A DNA stretch of 64,000 nucleotides, from contig CAUEPS010000006.1 of assembly GCA_959019775.1 (NCBI GenBank), forward strand, positions 18,389 to 82,388. Reading direction: 5' to 3'. The DNA is from an uncultured Collinsella sp. GTDB lineage: Bacteria; Actinomycetota; Coriobacteriia; Coriobacteriales; Coriobacteriaceae. Positions 9,182 through 19,418 of this stretch are shown in pieces. The notes beneath the pieces were generated by a model. It worked only from the letters and a program-made list of their open reading frames with translations, had not been told where the DNA came from and did no database searches. Position numbers and translations under genes: made by a program. Within the stretch, counting starts at the first letter, position 1. Every line of letters starts with the position of its first letter.

Positions 9182-9793
9182 ATGATCGACATTCTGGAGC
9201 GCGATGGCCTCTCCGTCGAGCTGCTCTCATCCCTTTCTTATAAAAGCGAGCTAGGGATATCGCTTAAGAAGAACCTGCACTATTTTGATCGGGACCTCCT
9301 GCTTGATGAGCTCTTTCGAGCTAATGAGTGGTATCAAGGCCAATCGGCATTGGTTGACTTGCCTATAGACAGTCGAATTAAATCTCTTCAGTCTATCAAG
9401 CTTAAGTTAGACCGTTATTGGCCCGATCATCAAGTGCGTAAAGTCTTTAATGACCTTCTCGGCTTTCGATCCATTGTTGATTCTTATGAATCCGTTCTTG
9501 CGTTAAGCGGTTCTGATTTTAAAGTTGTTGATCTATCTGCTGGAAAAGCCATAGACGACGGTTATCGTGGCGTTCATCTCTATTATGTGCGTGAAGCTCG
9601 CTGCTATCCGATAGAGCTTCAGTACAATACTTTCTTTAATAGGCAGTTAAACAACTGGCTTCACAAGTATTTGTATAAGAAGACCGTTGATTCGAAGATT
9701 GGTGCCTTCTTGCGAATGCGCTACGAGGCCGGTTTGATTCATGATGAAGCTGAGTTCAGAAGGGAGTTGGCTGATGCGCTATCTGGTTGCTAA
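9182..9793 (+). CDS. Small RelA/SpoT-domain nucleotide synthetase (candidate toxSAS-type toxin)
   Basis: A 203-residue single-domain protein with the pyrophosphokinase signatures of the RelA/SpoT family: RIKSLQSIKLKL (R-K-S-S-K substrate loop), DLLGFRSIV (DxxGxR), DGYRGVHLYYV (GYRGxH), YPIELQY (ExQ) and the HKYLYKK ending. It lacks hydrolase, TGS and ACT domains, so it would be a synthetase only. Small alarmone synthetases make (p)ppGpp-type nucleotides; toxic relatives (toxSAS) make (pp)pApp or pyrophosphorylate tRNA CCA ends and are paired with a neighbouring antitoxin. Here a 76-residue gene overlaps the 3' end. ATG 9182 lies after GGGGGCGAGAG. Base composition is much AT-richer than the flanking rml genes, suggesting acquisition. 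Whether it is toxic or regulatory is open. Confidence 0.82.
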   Translation: MIDILERDGLSVELLSSLSYKSELGISLKKNLHYFDRDLLLDELFRANEWYQGQSALVDLPIDSRIKSLQSIKLKLDRYWPDHQVRKVFNDLLGFRSIVDSYESVLALSGSDFKVVDLSAGKAIDDGYRGVHLYYVREARCYPIELQYNTFFNRQLNNWLHKYLYKKTVDSKIGAFLRMRYEAGLIHDEAEFRRELADALSGC

Positions 9794-10004
9794 GTGGTTT
9801 TCTAAGCAAGGTTCGCTGGTAATGGCCGTTAAACCAGGCAAGGAGCTTGTTGAGATGATGCGAAGGGTACAGGGTCGTTTTGGCACGTCTGACCTTCAGC
9901 TCGTTACCATCAGTCGTCCTTCTGCATACGGCGAGTACGAACCGTTTGAGTTTGTTCATTCCGAAGAGCAGCTTGTGGAACGCCTTGAGCAGCAGGCTGC
10001 GTAA
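9774..10004 (+). CDS. Small 76-residue protein, possible antitoxin/partner of the RelA-like gene
   Basis: Starts at ATG 9774, overlapping the last 20 nt of the synthetase gene, with AAGGGAG about 8 nt upstream; the overlap implies translational coupling. The protein begins MRYLVAKWFSKQGSLVMAV, followed by a mixed helix-strand pattern and an acidic end (EEQLVERLEQQ). I do not recognise a family. Small size, overlap and stoichiometric coupling are typical of antitoxins of toxSAS pairs, but this is inferred from position only. It could also be an unrelated small protein. It shares the AT-richer composition of its partner, so the two probably arrived together. Confidence 0.7.
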   Translation: MRYLVAKWFSKQGSLVMAVKPGKELVEMMRRVQGRFGTSDLQLVTISRPSAYGEYEPFEFVHSEEQLVERLEQQAA

Positions 10005-11036
<1,032 letters not shown>

Positions 11037-11106
11037 GTTACCACACTGATCGAGGGCGCTGTCGCGAACTACTCGCGGCGGCGCCCGAGTACGCGAGACG
11101 CCTTCT

Positions 11107-11176
11107 CGGCCCGTGCACGGCGAGCTCCCTTGCGGACATGGGGATGATCCCGGGGGAGCTCGCCGCGCACGGGCCG
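11107..11176. other. Long inverted repeat in the rmlB-rmlCD gap
   Basis: Arms 11107-11129 and 11154-11176 are complementary over 23 bp with a single mismatch, separated by 24 nt. It lies in the 164-nt gap before rmlCD, 25 nt upstream of its start and just ahead of its ribosome site. No T-run follows, so it is not a typical terminator; it could stabilise or process mRNA or modulate rmlCD translation. Confidence 0.55.
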
Positions 11177-11200
11177 GGACTTTGGAAAGGAACGGACCCT

Positions 11201-12688
11201 ATGGCAGAATTTGAATTCGAGAAACAGCTCACCGTAACGGAGACCGGCATCCCCGGCCTCAAGGTGGTGGACCTCCCCGTCCACGGCGACAACCGCGGCT
11301 GGTTCAAGGAGAACTGGCAGCGCGAGAAGATGGTGGCCGCGGGCATCCCCGACCTGCGATTCGTGCAGAACAACATCTCCTTCAACGACAACAAGGGCGT
11401 CACGCGCGGCATCCACGCCGAGCCCTGGGACAAGTTCATCTCCGTGGCCACCGGCTCGGTCTTCGGCGCGTGGGTGGACCTCCGCCCCGGCGCGGGCTTC
11501 GGCAAGGTCTTCACCTGCACGCTGGACCCCTCGCGCGCCATCTTCGTGCCGCGCGGCGTGGGCAACTCCTACCAGGCCCTGGAGGACGGCACGGCCTACA
11601 CCTACCTGGTGGACGCCCACTGGTCGCTCGAGCTCAAGAAGACCTACACCTTCGTGAACCTGGCCGACCCCGAGCTCGCCATCCAGTGGCCCATCCCTCT
11701 GGAGGAGTGCGAGCTCTCCGAGGCCGACAGGGCGCACCCGATGCTCGCCGACGCCCTGCCCATGGCCCCGCGCCGCACGCTCGTGACCGGCTGCAACGGC
11801 CAGCTGGGCCGCGCCGTGCGCGCCATGGCCGAGGAGCGCGGCCTTAACGGCTCCTTCGACTACTGCGACATCGACACCTTCGACATGTCCGACCCGGCGG
11901 CCTACGGCAAGTTCGACTGGTCGCTCTACGGCACCGTCATCAACTGCGGCGCCTACACCGCGGTGGACAGGGCGGAGACCCCCGAGGGCCGCAAGGCGTG
12001 CTGGGCCGCCAACGCCACGGGACCGGCGCTGCTCGCCCGCACGTGCGCCGAGCACGGCATCGCGCTCGTGCACGTGAGCTCGGACTACGTGTTCGACGGC
12101 ACCGCGGAGCTGCACTCCGAGGACGAGGCGCTCTCGCCCCTCTCCGTCTACGGCCAGTCCAAGGCCGCCGGTGACCTCGCCGTCGAGTCCTGCCCCGCGC
12201 ACTACATCCTGCGCTCCAGCTGGGTCATTGGCCGCGGCCACAACTTCGTGAAGACCATGCGCGCTCTCTCCGACCGCTGCGCCGACGCCGGGGACGTCCT
12301 CGAGCGGGTCACCGTGGTGGACGACCAGGTGGGCCGCCTCACCTTCACCGAGACCATGGCCGGCGCCATCTTCCATCTGCTCGGCTACCGCGAGGGCGAC
12401 ATGGAGCCCACGGCCCCGGCGCCCTACGGCCTGTACAACTGCACCAACTCCGGCGACGCCGCCAGCTGGGCCAAGATCGCCGCGGCGGTGTTCGATCGCG
12501 CCAACGGCAACGGCGGCAGGGTGGTGCCGGTCTCCACGGCGGATTATTACGCCAACGCCGCCGGCCCCATCGCCCCGCGCCCGGAGCACTCCGCGCTGGA
12601 CCTCTCCAAGCTCGATGCCACGGGCTTTGCGCCCGCAGACTGGCACGAGGAACTCGACGTGTATATGGACGAGTTGTTGGCTGAGTAA
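11201..12688 (+). CDS. Fused dTDP-4-dehydrorhamnose 3,5-epimerase / reductase (RmlC-RmlD)
   Basis: Carries out the last two steps of dTDP-L-rhamnose synthesis. The N-terminal cupin part (about 1-190) is RmlC-like, with GDNRGWFKENW and the catalytic-histidine segment TRGIHAEPWDK. The C-terminal part (about 195-495) is the NADPH reductase RmlD: LVTGCNGQLGRAV, then VHVSSDYVFDG and YGQSKAAGD (YxxxK). Fusion of the two is known in some actinobacteria, for example bifidobacteria. ATG 11201 has GGAAAGGA upstream; longer in-frame starts run through the structured gap. G/C-ending codons dominate as in rmlA and rmlB. It is the last gene before a bidirectional terminator. Confidence 0.95.
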   Translation: MAEFEFEKQLTVTETGIPGLKVVDLPVHGDNRGWFKENWQREKMVAAGIPDLRFVQNNISFNDNKGVTRGIHAEPWDKFISVATGSVFGAWVDLRPGAGFGKVFTCTLDPSRAIFVPRGVGNSYQALEDGTAYTYLVDAHWSLELKKTYTFVNLADPELAIQWPIPLEECELSEADRAHPMLADALPMAPRRTLVTGCNGQLGRAVRAMAEERGLNGSFDYCDIDTFDMSDPAAYGKFDWSLYGTVINCGAYTAVDRAETPEGRKACWAANATGPALLARTCAEHGIALVHVSSDYVFDGTAELHSEDEALSPLSVYGQSKAAGDLAVESCPAHYILRSSWVIGRGHNFVKTMRALSDRCADAGDVLERVTVVDDQVGRLTFTETMAGAIFHLLGYREGDMEPTAPAPYGLYNCTNSGDAASWAKIAAAVFDRANGNGGRVVPVSTADYYANAAGPIAPRPEHSALDLSKLDATGFAPADWHEELDVYMDELLAE

Positions 12689-12794
12689 GCTGTTTCTCAT
12701 TCTTGTTAAGCTTGCTTGCACGTTTAACCTTCGGGAGTACGCTATTCCTGTAGTGTCGTTAATAGCTTACAAGGCATGCTTTAGATTTCTGCTA

Positions 12795-12830
12795 AAAGGG
12801 GAGGGTGCCCAATAGAGCACCCTCCCCTTT
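12795..12830. terminator. Bidirectional terminator between rmlCD and the DUF4012 gene
   Basis: Perfect 14-bp arms (12795-12808 and 12817-12830) around an 8-nt loop. The outer ends are A/T pairs, giving a U-rich tail in both directions. It sits between two convergent genes, which fits shared use. Confidence 0.85.
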
Positions 12831-12876
12831 GCGTGTGGAATATGTTGGAGCGGCCTAACCTGATCGCGCAAAAAGC

Positions 12877-14860
12877 CTACTGCCAGCCAGCAACTTCCTG
12901 GGCCGTGGGGGTGGTGCGTACGGCAAGCTCCGTCTGGGCATCCGTGGACGTGGTTACCGTAAACGTCAAGGTCTCCTCTTCCTGCGGGGCGAGCTGGACC
13001 TGTCCGCCGTATTGCCAGACCTGGCAATTACCGTACTTGGTCTTGGCATACGTAGTGCCGGCGCTGGACTGGATGTTTGAAATGGTTCCGTTGGCCGGCG
13101 CGTACAGCGTTACACCGTAGATCATGTTGCCGAGCGCCTTGAGCTCCGGGTTGTAGCCGGAGATGTAATGCGTAAGCGTCTGGGCCTCTTCGGTCGTGCA
13201 GTTGTTCTTTACGCGAACGGTAACGTCGTACGTCTTCGACCCGTCTGCATTTGCAGTGCCCTGGCCAACCTCGATATGGGAGCTTAGATACCAGCTCATC
13301 TTTGCCCAGGTGTTGTCATCAATATAGACGCCGAGCTCGGGAACGGTGCTATCTTGTGAGACAGCACCCTCGAGACCGAGTTTAGCGATCGCATTCTCTT
13401 CGTCTGCGTTTTCCATCCATACCATCACGCGGCCGGCTTTGGCGTCCTTGGCCACGGTTTCTATGAGGGCGGTAAGATCGACCTTGCCCAGATTGCTCAT
13501 TACCTGCTTAGCAGCTGCGCCAGCAGCTTCTGCAAAGTATGGGTCTTGATCCGGAACGGCTTTTTCGAGGTACACGTTGTGGAGGAGAATTGTTGCGGCA
13601 TTGGTGCCATCGATGGTGGAGCCATCGCTGAGCGTAACCCCGCCGGTGAGTGCAAGCAGGTGCTGCAGGAACACGGGATCGACCGCTATCGCTCCGTTGG
13701 CCACATCTCCCACGCGGTCCGCCCAGAGGTCGCGTACGTGCATTCCGGTAGAAGACCAATCGGGGTTCGTGGTGATGAGCTGGGGAATCTTGGTGTAGCC
13801 GTTGGGATACATCGTCTGTTCGACCTCGGTGGTGGGAAGCGTTCCCTCGCCACCGTTGAGCTTTGAAATGCCGGAGAATTCACCGAGCTCGATCTTGCCG
13901 TTCGTGACGGTGAGTAGACCGGTGGAGCCGGGGAAGCCGCCCGTGGCGCGTAGCTCGGAGTTGTTCTGGGCAACTACGACATACGTACGTGTTTGGCCAT
14001 TTGCGCCGAGCATCTGCGGCAGGTACGGAGCGACTGCCGATGCGGCGTTTACGGTGTCGTTGAGGGTGGCTACGAGGGGCTTGGCTTTTTCAAGAGCTGT
14101 CTGTAGCTGGGCGATGTGCGCGTCGGGGAGAGCGCTCATCTCTTTCGCGGCCTTGTTTATAGATGGCTTGGAATTTGAGAGAACGGTGCACACGTTGGTT
14201 AGCAGGTTGATGTTGATGGATCCGTTTTCGGTAAAGAGGGTGTTGAGGCCCTGACCCTTGAGCGCCTCCGCAACGGGCGTGAGCGCGTCGTTTGCAAGCG
14301 TATCGAGCGTTGCCGAGATGGTCTGAACGGACTTCACATCGCTCCCGAGAACCGGAATAAAACTCGCGATATTCCAGAGTGCACTCGAGGTGGTCGAGTG
14401 CATGCGCCCGGCCGCGGCATCGATGTTCTGAGCAGCATCGAGCACGCCGTCCATGTTTCCGGTTTTTACGCTTTCTGAGGCACTTTGCGCGCTGGCAATA
14501 ATGGAGTCTGCATCCGTTTTAACGTCCTTGACTTGCCTGAGGAGGACAGCTCCGGAGGCGCCGCAAGCGACGAGCGGAGCAACGACGATGCCTACGACGA
14601 TGGGCCAGCGCTTCTTCCTGCGAATCCTTTTGCGCTCGAGTGGTTCTTCATCGTAGTGAAGATCAAGATACGGAAAGTGAGCGTATTGGGCGGTATCGCT
14701 GGGAGAATTATATGCTTCGAAAGCCCGGGGCGCCTCCTGTGCCTGCGGTATTGTCCCCGTGTCGTCAAGAGGCTTGAAGCGTTTGCCATGGTATTTCGTT
14801 GTTGTTCTCAGTATCGCTGGAATTGTGGTATTCGTTGCTGTTGGAGAAATGAGACCCCAT
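12877..14860 (-). CDS. DUF4012 membrane-anchored protein, frameshifted near the N-terminus
   Basis: The 525-codon main frame (14454 down to 12877) is a DUF4012 protein: a conserved core with AQNNSELRATGGFPGS and an Ig-like C-terminal part. Reading further upstream in frame adds an acidic cytoplasmic stretch, a basic RKRIRRKKRW segment and one membrane helix (IVVGIVVAPLVACGASG), but no start codon. A proper start exists in another frame: ATG at 14860-14858 with a strong AGGAGG 4 nt upstream, giving a hydrophilic N-terminus for 31 codons until TGA at 14767-14765. Removing one T there joins both into a normal protein. So the gene is mutated or the sequence has an error. DUF4012 proteins occur in actinobacterial polysaccharide regions; function unknown. 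Confidence 0.82.
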
Positions 14861-15003
14861 GTGCCCTCCTATAGTTTTGTTCCAGTCCAATAGTATACGT
14901 GCGGGAGGGCTTCATGCAGCGTCTTCAATAGATGATGCATGAAATATTATGAATATCGTATCAGTAGCGCATCGAATGTTCGCCATGCTGAATATCGAGA
15001 CGT

Positions 15004-16995
15004 TTATCCCAAGATGCGGTGCTTGATGCTAGAGAGAATGCCCCTAGTGTAGATTCGCTTGGCTTGGGCGTCCTCATCGCGCTTGATATCGAGACGCGGG
15101 TAGCCGCTCGTGTACTCTACGTTGGGGTTGGCGAGCACGTCTTGGCGCATGGCGGGGAAGCGGCGCCAGAGCTCGGCAAGGCCCGTGGCGCTTCCATAGA
15201 TGGCGTTGAGGTTTGCGGCCGCTACGTAGGCGCTGCCGTGGGTGGTGGCGCGCGCATGAGGGGTGCCGAGGACGAGCTTGTCTTGCTGACGCAGGAGGAA
15301 CGAGAGCTCCATTACCTCGGTTTGGAGGTTCCCGTATTCGTGGAGCTGACCGGCAATCGTTTCAAGATCGCTGCGCCGGATCATGAAGAGGTCGGGGCTT
15401 GCGGCCGAGAAGTTGCACGTTGCCTCTGCAAGGCCGTTGTAACCGCCGCCCATGTTGTCCGTGAAGTTGCGGTTGGGGGCAACGGGGGTTCCGTCCGCGA
15501 GGAGCACGGTGCCCGCTTGTGCGATGAGACCATCGGGGTAGAAAAGCTTGGGCGAGACAATGCCTACCTCGGCTCGGCAGAAGTAGGCCGCAGTGGTTGC
15601 GATGCAGCTCTCGTCGTCGAGTTCGATCATGTCGGTTGCGAAGGCGATGAGGTCTGTATCCAGGGTTTCGAGTGCCTCTCGCGTCGCCGCCCTGAGGCTC
15701 GCGGGGTTCAGGATGATGCTTGTATTCGAGATGCCGTGCGCATTACCAACAGATTTGAACAAGCGCGTCGTGTCTTGCGTGTTGTTGCTCAGAATGGCTA
15801 AACCCACGCGTGGAGGGCGCGATGCCTTCTTGTAATCCACGTGGTACACGCAGGAATTATGGGTTTCTGAAACGTGAGTTTCAATGCCTCGGCGTGAGAA
15901 ATGGTTCTCCAGCGCCGTGGCTCCGGCAAGAACGGCGTAGGGCTTGGACTCCATGACGCCGCCGTTGGTGGAGCCGGCGTGCACGCGCCAGTGGTAGAGG
16001 ACCTCGGGAATGTGGCAGATGCAGCGGGCGTGCTCCACGGCCTTGAGGGAGAGGTCGTAGTCCTGAGCTCCGGAGACTTCGTCGGGCGACAGCTCCACGC
16101 GGTCGAGGATGTAGCGGTTCACCATGAGCATGTGCACCATGTAGTTGTGCGAGTAGAGTAGGTCACGGTTGAAGTCGGGCTTGAAGCGCGGGGCGTAGCC
16201 GGCGGCGTCGTCTTCCTCGAAGTTGTCCTCGTCGCAATAGAAGAGGTCCGCATCGGGGTGCTTGGCGGCGAAGGCCATGTAGCGCTCGAGCACGTAGGGG
16301 GAGAGCGTGTCGTCATGGTCGGCAAAGGCCACATAGTCGCCCGTGGCGGCGCGAATGCCTATGTTGGTATTGCCGGCGATGCCTAAGTTCTCGGGGAAGT
16401 CAATGGTCTTGATGCGCGGGTCCGCGTAGGTGGCCAGTACTTCCTGCATGCCCTCGTTGTCCGGGCTCGCATTTACCAGCACGAGCTCCCAGATCGTATA
16501 GGTCTGCGCGAGCACCGAGTCGATCATGTCGCGCAGGTAGGGCAGCGGCGTGTTGTAGAGCGGGCAGATGATGCTCACGAGCGGGTGGAAGTCTGCGGGA
16601 ATGGAGCCTTCCGGCAGGGGCTGGGGCTTGGGATAGCTCGCGTACGCGCCGTCGATGCTGGGATTCACCATGTCGAGGTCGCGGCGGATACGCATGCGCT
16701 CGCGGCGCCTGCCCGTCATGGTATCGAGCAACATGTCCTGGTAGGTGAGGTTGAAGTTGGCGGTGAAGCCATCGGCCTTGACGGAGAGGACGGGGTTGGC
16801 TCCTTTGGCCTGGGGCTCCAGGATGAAGAATTCCGCGTGCGCGTTAAGGGGCGTACCGCTCTTGGCGGTAAGGGCAAAGTCCGCGGGGTTGGGCAGCGCG
16901 TTTCCGCAGCCCTTCAGCTCTGCCCGGTAGACAACCCGGTCTCCATCGGCCTCGAATACTTGGTCGATGGTTGCGGTGATGGACGAAGCGGCCAT
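15004..16995 (-). CDS. Family 2 glycosyltransferase with N-terminal accessory domain
   Basis: About 663 residues from the likely start ATG at 16995 (MAASSITATIDQ); an upstream in-frame TTG (17088) would add 31 residues that look non-coding. Residues 1-130 form a beta-rich domain as found before some wall-polysaccharide GT2s. The GT2 domain follows with SIICPLYNTPLPYL and the metal site FADHDDTLSP, then QDYDLSLK as acceptor-side motif. The last 250 residues resemble a second, degenerate GT lobe (VGLAILSNN). It likely acts on lipid-linked glycan in the cytoplasm. It is transcribed opposite to the next GT, from a shared 190-nt gap. Confidence 0.85.
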   Translation of the reverse strand: MAASSITATIDQVFEADGDRVVYRAELKGCGNALPNPADFALTAKSGTPLNAHAEFFILEPQAKGANPVLSVKADGFTANFNLTYQDMLLDTMTGRRRERMRIRRDLDMVNPSIDGAYASYPKPQPLPEGSIPADFHPLVSIICPLYNTPLPYLRDMIDSVLAQTYTIWELVLVNASPDNEGMQEVLATYADPRIKTIDFPENLGIAGNTNIGIRAATGDYVAFADHDDTLSPYVLERYMAFAAKHPDADLFYCDEDNFEEDDAAGYAPRFKPDFNRDLLYSHNYMVHMLMVNRYILDRVELSPDEVSGAQDYDLSLKAVEHARCICHIPEVLYHWRVHAGSTNGGVMESKPYAVLAGATALENHFSRRGIETHVSETHNSCVYHVDYKKASRPPRVGLAILSNNTQDTTRLFKSVGNAHGISNTSIILNPASLRAATREALETLDTDLIAFATDMIELDDESCIATTAAYFCRAEVGIVSPKLFYPDGLIAQAGTVLLADGTPVAPNRNFTDNMGGGYNGLAEATCNFSAASPDLFMIRRSDLETIAGQLHEYGNLQTEVMELSFLLRQQDKLVLGTPHARATTHGSAYVAAANLNAIYGSATGLAELWRRFPAMRQDVLANPNVEYTSGYPRLDIKRDEDAQAKRIYTRGILSSIKHRILG

Positions 16996-17189
16996 GTGGA
17001 TATCCGATCTGCAAATGTGCCAGAAGAGCCGGGGCTTCGGTGTTAGTCCGCGGCGAGAGGTTTTGTGATTCGGGTCAAATGATAGCAAAAGGGAGAGTGT
17101 GCGGGGCTTCCTTGGTATCCTTGTTCAGATAAGAATGCAGCCCGGCGCTTAATGCGCTTTGCCGTCGTGTCCCTGAAAGGTCGTCTTGC

Positions 17190-18326
17190 ATGAAATCCGA
17201 CGCTTCCGCGCTCGTTTCCGTCATCATTCCCGTGTGCAACGTGGAAAAGTATCTCGCCCAGTGCCTGGAGAGCATCTGCTCCCAAACGCACCGTGAGCTG
17301 GAGATCATCTGTTTGAACGATGGCTCGAAGGACGGCTCCCTAGCTATTCTTCGCGAGTTTGAGACGCGCGACCCGCGCGTGATCGTTGTTGACAAACCCA
17401 ACGAGGGCTACGGCGCCACGTGCAACCGTGGCTTAGAGATGGCTCACGGCGCGTGGGTTTCCGTCATTGAGCCGGACGACTGGATCGACTCGGCCATGTA
17501 CGAGCGCATGCTCGCGCGCGCGGCCATGGTGGATGGTCCCGTGGACATCGTCAAGTGCCCGTGGATCGACGTGCACGATTGGGACGACCCGGACATGCAG
17601 TACGAGCAGCAGTGCGTTCTGGCGCACCGCCTGCCCAACACCACGCGCCCCGTGACTCTGGTCGACCTGCCCATCATGGTGGAGCAACACCCGAGCATTT
17701 GGAGCGCCATCTACCGCCGCGACTTCTTGAACGAGTGCGGCATCCGCTTTGTCCCGTACCCGGGCGCTGGCTGGGCGGACAACCCGTTCCTCATCGAGGC
17801 ATTCTGCCAGGCCAAGGCCATCATGACGTTCGATGAGGCCTTCTACCACTACCGCTGTGACCTTCCCGGCGCTACGTACAACCACAAGAAGGACAGTGCC
17901 GTGGCCCTGCCCTTCGACCGCTGGTGTAACATGACGGACATCCTCGAGCGCCTGCACGTGACCGACCTCGGTATCCTCGAGGCGCACTATATGCGCGGCT
18001 TTAACTACATCCACGGCGCAATCGTGGACGATGGCTGGGAGAACCCCATCGTGCAGGACGGCACGCGCCGTGTGTTCTCGCGCATGGATACCGACATCGT
18101 GCTCGGGCATCCCAAGCTTTCACCTAAGCGCAAGCGCTTCTACCTGGAGCAGATGGGCATTACCGGCCGCCACGTGCCGGTGTGGCCGCGCGTGAAATAC
18201 TTCGCAAGCGAGACGGCATTCTTCGTGCGAACCAACGGCGTTGGCGGCCTGGTGCGTAAAGTGGGCGGCTTTGTGAACGGCAAGCAGATTGCCCGCGCCC
18301 GTGCGAAGGAGAACGCAAAGGGGTAG
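17190..18326 (+). CDS. Family 2 glycosyltransferase
   Basis: A 378-residue GT2 enzyme: SVIIPVCNVEKYLAQCL, LNDGSKDGS and the metal site EPDDWID near residue 92-98. The C-terminal third is basic and lacks clear membrane helices. Such enzymes use UDP- or dTDP-sugars to extend lipid-linked oligosaccharides. The start ATG 17190 is preceded by GAAAGG. It is followed by a 270-nt gap in which I see no supported gene, and then the Wzm/Wzt exporter, so it may form its own short transcript from the divergent promoter region at 16996-17189. Confidence 0.88.
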   Translation: MKSDASALVSVIIPVCNVEKYLAQCLESICSQTHRELEIICLNDGSKDGSLAILREFETRDPRVIVVDKPNEGYGATCNRGLEMAHGAWVSVIEPDDWIDSAMYERMLARAAMVDGPVDIVKCPWIDVHDWDDPDMQYEQQCVLAHRLPNTTRPVTLVDLPIMVEQHPSIWSAIYRRDFLNECGIRFVPYPGAGWADNPFLIEAFCQAKAIMTFDEAFYHYRCDLPGATYNHKKDSAVALPFDRWCNMTDILERLHVTDLGILEAHYMRGFNYIHGAIVDDGWENPIVQDGTRRVFSRMDTDIVLGHPKLSPKRKRFYLEQMGITGRHVPVWPRVKYFASETAFFVRTNGVGGLVRKVGGFVNGKQIARARAKENAKG

Positions 18327-18596
18327 GGGGTCCTGCTTTTGTTTTCATGAGCGAAGCCGACGAAGACGGTGAAGACGAAGGATATCCGGAGGCGCTGCGG
18401 CCCGGTGCGAGATTCTTCGACTGCGGTTTAACTGTTCGCAGGGACATGATGGAAATGGCCTGCAGGGCCCCCGACTCTCCTGATTGTGTGCAGCTCGCCG
18501 GGGCGAGAAATCGCGCAAGCGCCCCTGTGTTAACATATGTTCTTCGGCAAGGGCGGCATCTGCCGCTAACGTGCAATCAATAGGGAGGCGTCGTCG

Positions 18597-19409
18597 GTGT
18601 CCTCACAGACTCTTGCAACCGAAAAGGCCCCGCGTCCGTATAAGAAGGATCTGCTCATCCTCGAGCAGCTCGTCACCAAGGACTTCAAGCTCAAGTACCG
18701 TCGTAGTTTCCTCGGTGTGTTGTGGAGCGTTCTCAACCCATTGCTCATGATGGTCGTCATGTCCATCGTGTTCTCTTACATGTTTGGCAGCAACGTCCCC
18801 AACTTCCCACTCTACCTCATCGTGGGCAACGTCACGTTCTCGCTCATGAGCGACTCCACCAACGCAGCGCTTACGAGTATCATCAACGCCGCGCCGCTGC
18901 TGAAGAAGGTCAAGGTCAACCGGTATATCTTCCCGGTGCAGAAGGTCTTGTTCGCGCTCGTGAACTTTGCTTTCTCGCTCATCGCCGTGGCCATCGTCAT
19001 GCTGTTCTTCCAGGTTATGCCCACGTGGCACTTCATCTGGCTGCCCCTGTGCCTGTTCTTGCTGATGCTCTTCTGCATCGGCGTGGGCATGGCCATCGGC
19101 GCGCTCTCCGTCTTCTTCCGCGACATCATCCACCTGTGGAGTGTCGTCATCATCGCGTGGACCTACCTCACGCCCATCTTCTGGGACCTCTCCCTGCTTA
19201 TCGACAAGGGCGCCCCGCACTGGATCATCATGCTGGTGAAGATAAACCCCATGTACAACTACCTCGAGTTCATGCGTGATATTTTCCTGTGGCAGCAGAA
19301 CCCCACGCCCACGGTGCTCCTTATGTGCATCGCGTGGGCCATCATCGCGCTCATCATCGGTATCTTCGTGTTCAAGAAGACCGAGCACAAGTTCATCCTC
19401 TACGTCTAA
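18597..19409 (+). CDS. wzm: Polysaccharide ABC exporter permease (Wzm/TagG type)
   Basis: A 270-residue ABC-2 type permease with six hydrophobic segments after a cytoplasmic N-terminus. The family motif KDFKLKYRRSFLGVLWSVLNP precedes the first helix. It forms the membrane channel that flips a lipid-linked polysaccharide or teichoic-acid-like polymer, powered by the ATPase encoded 9 nt downstream. GTG 18597 has GGGAGG 8 nt upstream. The 270-nt stretch before it holds only weak AT-rich promoter-like sequence near 18525-18545. Confidence 0.94.
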   Translation: MSSQTLATEKAPRPYKKDLLILEQLVTKDFKLKYRRSFLGVLWSVLNPLLMMVVMSIVFSYMFGSNVPNFPLYLIVGNVTFSLMSDSTNAALTSIINAAPLLKKVKVNRYIFPVQKVLFALVNFAFSLIAVAIVMLFFQVMPTWHFIWLPLCLFLLMLFCIGVGMAIGALSVFFRDIIHLWSVVIIAWTYLTPIFWDLSLLIDKGAPHWIIMLVKINPMYNYLEFMRDIFLWQQNPTPTVLLMCIAWAIIALIIGIFVFKKTEHKFILYV

Positions 19410-19418
19410 GGCGGCACC

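Noticed and set aside
18347..18583. Possible 78-residue gene in the gap before wzm
   Set aside because: No ribosome site, no recognisable motif, and an equally long frame on the opposite strand. Not supported.
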